Of a stretch of 10,481 bases of DNA, positions 5,722 through 10,481 are shown piece by piece; position 1 is the stretch's first letter, and every line of letters starts with the position of its first letter. Source of the DNA: Candidatus Nanohalarchaeota archaeon (lineage in GTDB: Archaea; EX4484-52; B79-G9). The position numbers and the translations under genes were made by a program. The notes below the pieces were generated by a model. It was given only the letters and a program-made list of their open reading frames with translations, did not search any database and was not told the origin of the DNA. The stretch is from assembly GCA_003660865.1 (NCBI GenBank), contig QMVA01000029.1:1-10481 (forward strand), read 5' to 3'.

Positions 5722-7607
5722 ACTCTCAGGTTATTCAATACACTTGCCTGAAGCACATTATTACCGAGCTCACACTTCTTCCTGACCTTCACAGAAGACT
5801 TCTTGCCGACCATTGCAGAAAACAAATAGTCTTCACCCTTGTATATATCAACATTAGTGCCGATATACTTTTTCTGTACACCAATCAGGACATATCCTCC
5901 AGTTTCCTTCACCTTATAATCTACTTCATGCTTAAGTGTATCAAGAATCGGCTCAACAGAGATATGCATGCCGATAGTCTTCTCAAACTCGGAAATCTTC
6001 TTGCCCCCTTTTCCGATAACAGAGGCAATATCCTCCTTCGCAACCCTAAGAATCACCCTGTTTCCTGAAACAACCTCAACAACAGGATTATGGATATATT
6101 TGCCTAAAATCTCGGAGATCCTCTCAGAAGCAAGCTTATTGACATTCGACTGCTCAGCGTCGTCATCCTTCACAGGAATGACAACCGTCTGCTCGCCGTA
6201 AGTATATATCTCATACACCAGCTTGCCTGTCTCGAAATCGCACACATCAATGACTGGTCGCGCAAGATCCGTCTCAGACATACCCGTCGGCACCCGCACA
6301 CCGAGATTCAAAGTATAAACACTCTTAATCTCCCCGTCCTTCACAAATATGATAGTATCAATCACCTGCGGTATAAGCCCAAGCTCAATGCGTGTAATAA
6401 ACCTGTGAACTGCATCAATCGCCTCAGTCGCATGCACAACACCAAGCATTCCTACACCTGCAAGCCGCATATCTGCAAACACCCTAAAGTCATTCGTTCT
6501 TCTCAACTCATCATAGACCGTAAAATCCGGCCTCACAAGAAACATGATATCTGCGGTCTTCGCCATATCTCCTCCAAGCGCACCATACTGCGTAACATCC
6601 GGCCCGACCTGCAGATCCCTCGGCTGCTCCATAGTCTTCACAATCTTGCCTTTATCCTTGTAATATTCTGCAAACGCCTGCGCAAGCGTACTTTTCCCGC
6701 CTCCGGGCATGCCTGCGATAATAATTCCCTCCGCGCGCGTATCAAGCCTCTCCTTAAGCTTAGAAGACATCTTATAAGACTCAATATCAACCTTGGCAAT
6801 CGGCCTTACAACAGTAATCTCCATCCGATCAGAAAACGGCTGTCTTGTAATCGCAATCCTGTACAGTCCATACTGTACAACCGTAGCTCCGCGAAGTCCG
6901 ATTTCAACCATCGCATCATCAGACACGCGCACAATATCCATGACTTCCTTGGAAATATCCTCAAGCTCATCCTTTGTAATTATATTTGTCCCTGTCTCAA
7001 CAAGCTTCACTTCACCAGGTCTCCCGACCTTCGCCTTCGGCGTAGCCCCTTCCTTCAGATGAATTGAAGTCGTAAGAGGAGTAAACATTTTCTCGATTTT
7101 CAGAGTCTTGATATCCTCCCTCTTGAAATAGATCACATCAACCCCGACAGCATCAGCAGACTTCGCCTGCACAACATCCGCAGTAATGAGGGTTGCCCCA
7201 TTATCGCGCGCAATATCCTTGATAAGCGCATCAATTCTCCCGCTCTTCGCAAGCTGGATTTCCTCCATCGTAGGCTTCCTGCCCATCTTACTGATTTTGA
7301 CATTATGCTCTTCGCAAACATTGCGGATATTCTTAAGCTCATCAAGCCCTTCAAATCCGATTTCGCGTCCCCTGTTCGCCTGGTTTTCAAGCTCAGCGAT
7401 CACAAACTCAGGAACAATAATCTCTCCTGCAATTTTCTTCTCACGAATAAGCTTAGAAACAACGCCTTTAATAATCGCTGAAGTATCAGGAACAAACTTC
7501 CCGCGCTTCACTGATTTTGTACTCCCGGTATTCACCGGCTTTCTATTATTATTATTTTTATTTTCTATTTTATTTTCATTAATTTTAATTGAAGTAATAT
7601 TTATCAC
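5709..7607 (-). CDS. PIN domain - PilT-like ATPase - KH domain protein (COG1855 type)
   Basis: The 632-residue product has the full domain order of this archaeal family. The PIN domain (about 37-165) has acidic residues Asp41 (VPDTSAII), Glu72, Asp126 (GRIDALI) and Asp144 (ITADVV). The PilT/VirB11-type ATPase (about 225-480) has Walker A GMPGGGKST at 299-307, an acidic YDELRRTNDF at 365-374 and GVVHATEA near 389-396. A KH domain follows (about 515-555) with the GKGG loop at 532-535. Such proteins are thought to act on RNA, with the PIN part as a nuclease and the ATPase as a hexameric motor; the cellular role is not established. The frame is set by a GTG at 7607 that itself lies in an AGGTGAT ribosome-binding-like sequence. 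Residues 6-36 are Asn/Lys-rich and AT-encoded, so the true start may be an in-frame GTG at 7535 or 7511, or a non-canonical codon just after the AGGTGAT. Confidence 0.93.
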   Translation of the reverse strand: MINITSIKINENKIENKNNNNRKPVNTGSTKSVKRGKFVPDTSAIIKGVVSKLIREKKIAGEIIVPEFVIAELENQANRGREIGFEGLDELKNIRNVCEEHNVKISKMGRKPTMEEIQLAKSGRIDALIKDIARDNGATLITADVVQAKSADAVGVDVIYFKREDIKTLKIEKMFTPLTTSIHLKEGATPKAKVGRPGEVKLVETGTNIITKDELEDISKEVMDIVRVSDDAMVEIGLRGATVVQYGLYRIAITRQPFSDRMEITVVRPIAKVDIESYKMSSKLKERLDTRAEGIIIAGMPGGGKSTLAQAFAEYYKDKGKIVKTMEQPRDLQVGPDVTQYGALGGDMAKTADIMFLVRPDFTVYDELRRTNDFRVFADMRLAGVGMLGVVHATEAIDAVHRFITRIELGLIPQVIDTIIFVKDGEIKSVYTLNLGVRVPTGMSETDLARPVIDVCDFETGKLVYEIYTYGEQTVVIPVKDDDAEQSNVNKLASERISEILGKYIHNPVVEVVSGNRVILRVAKEDIASVIGKGGKKISEFEKTIGMHISVEPILDTLKHEVDYKVKETGGYVLIGVQKKYIGTNVDIYKGEDYLFSAMVGKKSSVKVRKKCELGNNVLQASVLNNLRVLVG

Positions 7608-7621
7608 CTTATATTTTACTG

Positions 7622-7636
7622 TGCTCTTTTAGAGCA
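7622..7636. repeat. 6-bp palindromic hairpin upstream of the PIN-ATPase gene
   Basis: TGCTCT and AGAGCA flank a TTT loop. With the TATA-like box at 7655-7663 the predicted transcript would begin within or beside this palindrome, so it could be an operator at the start site or a 5'-end hairpin. Confidence 0.4.
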
Positions 7637-7654
7637 TATCTATTTGTACATTTT

Positions 7655-7663
7655 GTATATATC
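7655..7663 (-). promoter_or_regulatory. Possible TATA box of the PIN-ATPase gene
   Basis: On the minus strand this reads GATATATAC. It predicts a transcript start near 7633, giving a short leader of about 25 bases that would include the AGGTGAT motif. Other AT-rich boxes nearby make the choice uncertain. Confidence 0.4.
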
Positions 7664-7959
7664 ATCAATCCCCAATCGAATCTATCTATGGCATGCCTTG
7701 CATACCTCACGAATATCTCCGAAGGTTGTTGATACGCAAAGATCCTGCGTATAGCGCGGAATATTTAGCGTTTGTAATTTCCATTTGTATTGTTTGTATT
7801 TTGTATAATTTTATACATTCTTGTACGAACCATAAAATCTCTCTAACTCTATAAGAAATGCAACTTAATAAGAAATAATCATAAAATCATATTTTTACTA
7901 ATTCCATCTGGTTCAACAACTAATTGACAGCATAGTTTTAAAAATGTTTGTTTTGGTCG

Positions 7960-7968
7960 CAAAGAGAT
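7960..7968. repeat. Target site duplication, left copy
   Basis: CAAAGAGAT directly abuts the left terminal inverted repeat and is identical to the copy at 8085-8093. Confidence 0.8.
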
Positions 7969-8084
7969 GGTGCTGTTGTATAACTAGCGTGAATTGAATA
8001 GACTGTTGCTGTTTTTAACAATTTGGCTAAAAAACGCTAAACGACATCAGAAAGCCCTTTGGTCAAAACTTGTGCAACAGCACC
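7969..8084. mobile_element. 116-bp MITE-like non-autonomous element
   Basis: The element begins with GGTGCTGTTG (7969-7978) and ends with its exact reverse complement CAACAGCACC (8075-8084). The repeats continue imperfectly inward: TATAACT on the left against CACAAGT on the right. Perfect 9-bp direct repeats, CAAAGAGAT, abut both ends and are the hallmark of a transposition event. The interior codes for nothing. It contains a second inverted pair, TAGCGT near 7986 and ACGCTA near 8033, that could extend a folded form. The ends and 9-bp duplication are reminiscent of the IS903 branch of the IS5 family (ends near GGCTTTGTTGAATAA) and less so of IS1; this assignment is from memory and unverified. 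No transposase is present in the window, so it would depend on one in trans. Confidence 0.8.
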
Positions 8085-8093
8085 CAAAGAGAT
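8085..8093. repeat. Target site duplication, right copy
   Basis: CAAAGAGAT directly abuts the right terminal inverted repeat. It also forms part of a 7-bp hairpin (8088-8094 with 8103-8109), so the element inserted at the edge of a small palindrome. Confidence 0.8.
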
Positions 8094-8120
8094 ATATTGT
8101 TGTATCTCTCCTTCAAACAG

Positions 8121-8186
8121 ATGCCAATGCTATTGATTTTAATGTGTCTGATATTCTGTTATGAATGCACATCATTGGCATTTTTT
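8121..8186 (+). other. Long hairpin followed by T6: terminator or small structured RNA candidate
   Basis: ATGCCAATG (8121-8129) pairs perfectly with CATTGGCAT (8173-8181). Inside, ATGTGT (starting at 8142) can pair with GCACAT, which directly precedes the outer arm on the 3' side, with one G-T pair. The arms are followed by six T (8181-8186). There is no plus-strand gene upstream to terminate, so either a small RNA ends here or the structure is part of another mobile-element remnant. No flanking duplication is visible. Confidence 0.4.
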
Positions 8187-8216
8187 ATGTATACCGCCTC
8201 CACAGGATTAAATATC

Positions 8217-8226
8217 TTTAAATTTA
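8217..8226 (+). promoter_or_regulatory. TATA-like box upstream of the plus-strand cluster
   Basis: TTTAAATTTA is centred near 8221, predicting transcription from about 8247. That is 66 bases before the metallopeptidase-like gene and right at a 15-codon mini-frame (8248-8295). Confidence 0.45.
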
Positions 8227-8312
8227 TCCAAAAATGTAATTAATGTAATGAAATATATGCACAAAATCCACATAAGTTCAGGTCATAAACAATAAACTTA
8301 AAGTGATTTAAC

Positions 8313-8819
8313 ATGAAGAACGAATGCCGAGACTGGCTTCAAGAATGCATCAAAGCATTTCCTAAATTGAAAAAATACAGCATAATATGCAGCTACAAGC
8401 GTATTTCAAGTAAGTCACTTGGGCGGGTAAAAGGCATAGTACAAACACAAAGAACAATAGACCCTGAAAGTCTCCTTCTTGAGGGAGAAGCAAAGATAAG
8501 AATCAAAAGAAAAACCACGAGCAACTTCAATATAGAAATAAACATGAACCTCGAAAAAATAGAAAATCCAATGCTTCGCAAGCAGGCAGTAAAGTATGTG
8601 ATAATTCACGAACTCCTTCATATTGAAAACAAGGATTTATTGACTTTGAGCAAAAACTACAAAAAAAGAAAAAACAAAAAGATACATAAAAAGGACTTTC
8701 ATAACGCAGTACTGGAAAAATTCAATATTGCAAGAGAGCATGACAAACTGCCCTCAATAAAAAACGTAGTACATATGGAACTTGCAATGAACACAATATT
8801 TTCCAAAGTAAAGATATAG
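8313..8819 (+). CDS. Minimal HELLH zinc metallopeptidase-like protein (SprT/YgjP-like)
   Basis: The 168-residue, Lys-rich product carries YVIIHELLHIE, with His99, Glu100 and His103 forming an HExxH zinc site on a hydrophobic helix. A downstream KIHKKDFHNAVLEKF (about 123-137) offers His125 or His130 as third ligand. This layout, with a short gap and a basic stretch before the last His, resembles the SprT/WSS1 and YgjP (DUF45) minigluzincin-like folds, many of whose members are small cytoplasmic proteases. The N-terminal half, with alternating strands such as AKIRIKRKTTSNFNIEINMNL, fits the beta-sheet that precedes the helix in those folds. There is no signal peptide. The ATG follows AGTGAT by five bases. 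The next gene starts 42 bases downstream on the same strand. Protease activity and substrate are inferred. Confidence 0.7.
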   Translation: MKNECRDWLQECIKAFPKLKKYSIICSYKRISSKSLGRVKGIVQTQRTIDPESLLLEGEAKIRIKRKTTSNFNIEINMNLEKIENPMLRKQAVKYVIIHELLHIENKDLLTLSKNYKKRKNKKIHKKDFHNAVLEKFNIAREHDKLPSIKNVVHMELAMNTIFSKVKI

Positions 8820-8861
8820 CCCATCGAGGGTATTGCTTGCCAAAAGAACAAGGTGCACACT

Positions 8862-9602
8862 ATGACAAACATATTACAATTAAAAATCACGTTAAATGAT
8901 ATAAAGCCGGCTATATGGAGAAGATTTTTGGTAGAAGATTCTATTGATTTCAACAAATTACATGAATCCATTCAAAAAGTAATGGGTTGGGCGAATTATC
9001 ATTTGTATGAGTTTGAAGTTGACAAAACACATATCGAATCAGATGCCAAAAAATTTACTATAGATTCCATGTGGCTGCATTCCAGACCGGAAAGAAGAAG
9101 CAGTCCTGCCAGCAAGACAAAGTTATCACAGCTTCTGAAGACAGAAAAACAAAAATTTCGCTACATATATGACTTTGGCGATTGCTGGGAACACACAATT
9201 GTAGTAGAAAAAATTATGGAAAAAAGCAATTCTCAAAAGTGTCCTGTTTGCATCTCTGGCAAAAGAGCATGTCCCCCGGAGGATTGTGGTAGTATTTGGG
9301 GTTATGGGGAACTCATGGAAATACGAAAAGATAAGAATCATCCGGAGTATAAAGAAAGGATTGTGGAGTGGCTGGGAGAGGATTATGATCCGGATATGTT
9401 TGATATCAGAGAAGTTAATAATGCGCTTCAAAACAGGATGAATAAAAAATCCACAGATATATTTCACGTGGAGACGATTAAGCCAGATTTAAACAAATCA
9501 GAGCAGTCGTCGTCAGTAAAGATAGGCCGAAACGACCCATGCCCATGCGGCTCCGGCAAAAAATACAAAAGATGCTGTTTACTAAAAGAAAAGGAGGTAT
9601 AG
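8862..9602 (+). CDS. pRiA4b ORF-3-like protein with C-terminal SEC-C zinc motif
   Basis: The 246-residue product opens with the family pattern LQLKITLNDIKPAIWRRFLV (6-25 by motif), then HLYEFEV, YDFGDCWEHT at 103-112 and ACPPEDCGSIWGYGEL (about 136-151), all hallmarks of the plasmid pRiA4b ORF-3-like family (PF07929). Four Cys (127, 130, 137, 142) could bind a metal. After a short linker, residues 224-239 form a SEC-C motif, NDPCPCGSGKKYKRCC, with Cys227, Cys229, Cys238 and Cys239, a small zinc-binding tail known from SecA and many other proteins. The family's function is not established. The start is the ATG at 8862, six bases after AAGGTG; an in-frame GTG at 8853 is part of that ribosome binding site. 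It is followed at once by a paralogue. Confidence 0.9.
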   Translation: MTNILQLKITLNDIKPAIWRRFLVEDSIDFNKLHESIQKVMGWANYHLYEFEVDKTHIESDAKKFTIDSMWLHSRPERRSSPASKTKLSQLLKTEKQKFRYIYDFGDCWEHTIVVEKIMEKSNSQKCPVCISGKRACPPEDCGSIWGYGELMEIRKDKNHPEYKERIVEWLGEDYDPDMFDIREVNNALQNRMNKKSTDIFHVETIKPDLNKSEQSSSVKIGRNDPCPCGSGKKYKRCCLLKEKEV

Positions 9603-9604
9603 AT

Positions 9605-10141
9605 ATGACTAATGTACTGCAATTGAAAATCAGGCTGGATGGAACAAAACCCCCTGTATGGAGAAGAATCCTTGTAAAAGATACCATCACATTCGATGAA
9701 CTACATGATATAATCCAAATCGTGATGGGCTGGACGAATACTCACCTATATGAGTTCACTGTTGGCGGATTATCAATCCTTGTGCCAAGCGAAGATTATA
9801 GTGATGACGTTACTGACTCCAGAAAAATTAAATTGAACAAGATTATAACCACTGAAAAGCAAAAGTTTGAATATGTCTACGACTTTGGCGACAACTGGGA
9901 ACATACAATAACTGTAGAGAAAATCATGCCGAAAGAGAGTACCGGTAAATATCCGCTATGCATCACAGGAAAGATGGCATGCCCGCCAGAGGACTGCGGT
10001 GGTGTTTGGGGCTACGAGGAATTTCTGGAAGCCATAAAAGATCCCAAACACAAGGAACACAAAGAAATGCTGGAATGGGTGGGGCGTGAATTTGACCCGG
10101 AAGAGTTTGATGTAGAGGAAGTAAACCAGATGCTCCAATGA
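9605..10141 (+). CDS. pRiA4b ORF-3-like protein, second tandem paralogue
   Basis: The 178-residue product is a clear paralogue of the preceding gene over its whole length: NVLQLKIRLDGTKPPVWRR, HLYEFTV, YDFGDNWEHT (92-101) and ACPPEDCGGVWGYEEFLEA (about 125-143). It keeps Cys119, Cys126 and Cys131 but lacks the first Cys of the neighbour's four-Cys set, and it has no SEC-C tail. The ATG at 9605 follows a strong GGAGGT (9593-9598) by six bases. That site lies inside the last codons of the upstream gene, whose stop ends at 9602, so translation is probably coupled. The pair arose by duplication with gain or loss of the SEC-C tail. The biochemical role is unknown. Confidence 0.9.
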   Translation: MTNVLQLKIRLDGTKPPVWRRILVKDTITFDELHDIIQIVMGWTNTHLYEFTVGGLSILVPSEDYSDDVTDSRKIKLNKIITTEKQKFEYVYDFGDNWEHTITVEKIMPKESTGKYPLCITGKMACPPEDCGGVWGYEEFLEAIKDPKHKEHKEMLEWVGREFDPEEFDVEEVNQMLQ

Positions 10142-10210
10142 TCTGAAGATACAACTCAGATAGAACTACTGGTTTATTAAAGAGTTAATTTTCGATAATA
10201 GTATATATAC

Positions 10211-10387
10211 ATGGATGAGACAAACTTCAAAGAAAAGACAACAATGCGGCTAATACAAAAAATGGTGGACTCAGGGCTTCAGGTAACTGAAGAACTTGCA
10301 GGAGAAATCATGTCACGAGAAGACTCCATTCCACATTTAATCCGGATACTCAAAGACGATAAATTGCGCGATTTCGCACATCAGTAA
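10211..10387 (+). CDS. Small HEAT-like helical protein (58 residues)
   Basis: The frame runs from ATG at 10211 to TAA at 10385-10387. The product is MDETNFKEKTTMRLIQKMVD in its first 20 residues, then a likely helix VTEELAGEIMSRED and SIPHLIRILKDDKLRDFAHQ at the end. The last segment has the look of a HEAT or PBS-lyase-like helical repeat (PHLIRILKDD). It is too short for a solenoid and may be a stand-alone helical hairpin, an adaptor, or a remnant of a longer repeat protein. There is no Shine-Dalgarno site; an AT-rich TTTATTAAAG at 10173-10182 could be a TATA box giving a near leaderless message. It follows the pRiA4b pair by 69 bases. Its codons look like those of its neighbours. Confidence 0.55.
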   Translation: MDETNFKEKTTMRLIQKMVDSGLQVTEELAGEIMSREDSIPHLIRILKDDKLRDFAHQ

Positions 10388-10399
10388 ATTATCTTCAAC

Positions 10400-10481
10400 T
10401 CACTTTCTCCTGCCAAGTCTGCTCTTAATAGCATTTATTGAAGAAACCGCCCCGCCACGTGACGCAAACCTTGACTCACCC
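10400..10481 (-). CDS. C-terminal end of an unidentified basic protein, running off the right edge
   Basis: On the minus strand one frame is open from the right edge to a TGA at 10402-10400. It reads GESRFASRGGAVSSINAIKS and then RLGRRK. The other two minus frames stop quickly. The Gly/Ser/Arg/Lys composition and convergent placement, 12 bases from the end of the 58-residue gene, fit the tail of a real gene, but only 26 complete sense codons are visible and no family can be named. Confidence 0.5.
   Translation of the reverse strand, partial: GESRFASRGGAVSSINAIKSRLGRRK

Larger units (their letters stand above)
7637..8312. other. Long non-coding stretch rich in palindromes
   Basis: No convincing gene is visible on either strand across this span. 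It holds the MITE-like element (7969-8084), a GGCATGCC palindrome (7690-7697), a 7-bp hairpin ATACGCA/TGCGTAT (7732-7738, 7746-7752), a 7-bp palindrome TGTATAA-TT-TTATACA (7802-7817) next to TTTGTATT direct repeats, a hairpin AGAGATA/TATCTCT (8088-8094, 8103-8109), and a long hairpin at 8121-8186. Unusual structure density and a transposition footprint suggest an accessory or insertion-prone site. Confidence 0.6.

Noticed and set aside
6405..7067. Plus-strand frame of 220 codons
   Set aside because: It is antisense to the ATPase domain of the PIN-ATPase-KH gene.
7545..7560. AAT triplet run near the PIN-ATPase start as a microsatellite
   Set aside because: It is short and imperfect, and explained by an Asn-rich N-terminal extension or untranslated AT-rich DNA.
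7637..8312. CRISPR array or leader in the long spacer
   Set aside because: The repeats are single palindromes and one MITE; no regularly spaced direct repeats and no cas genes are present.

Overview
The window looks like chromosomal DNA of an archaeon. Gene starts carry GGTG/AGGTGA-type ribosome binding sites or a TATA-like box about 25 bases upstream of the start codon (leaderless pattern). The one tRNA gene encodes no CCA. The PIN-ATPase-KH protein (COG1855 type) and the DUF123 GIY-YIG nuclease are typical archaeal families. The secreted subtilase with Asn/Cys-rich Ig-like C-terminal repeats recalls DPANN lineages (Woesearchaeota, Pacearchaeota, Aenigmarchaeota), but that placement is inference.

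Left block (1-3.9 kb), mostly minus strand: the start of an exported S8 protease running off the left edge, a class I/II PLP aminotransferase upstream of it, a plus-strand tRNA-Arg(CCT), and a two-gene unit of DUF123 nuclease followed by a 73-residue membrane protein. Middle block (3.9-7.6 kb): a plus-strand 102-residue protein of unknown function whose frame continues upstream without a start codon, a minus-strand winged-helix-like regulator, a small PC4/PUR-like protein with an acidic tail, and the large PIN-ATPase-KH protein. The small protein has a long 5' leader that can fold into a 12-bp hairpin whose apical loop is complementary to its own Shine-Dalgarno region, a candidate translation switch.

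Right block (7.6-10.5 kb) looks accessory. A roughly 700-base non-coding stretch holds a 116-bp MITE-like element with 10-bp perfect terminal inverted repeats and a perfect 9-bp target duplication, plus several palindromes and a long hairpin followed by T6. It is followed by a plus-strand cluster: a minimal HELLH metallopeptidase-like protein, two tandem paralogues of the pRiA4b ORF-3-like family (the first ending in a SEC-C zinc motif), and a 58-residue HEAT-like small protein. The C-terminal end of an unknown minus-strand gene enters at the right edge.

The genes do not form one obvious pathway. The best candidates for undescribed biology are the pseudoknot-like leader at 5545-5648, the MITE at 7969-8084, and the metallopeptidase/pRiA4b/SEC-C cluster. 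All functional statements rest on reading motifs by eye; no database search was run.
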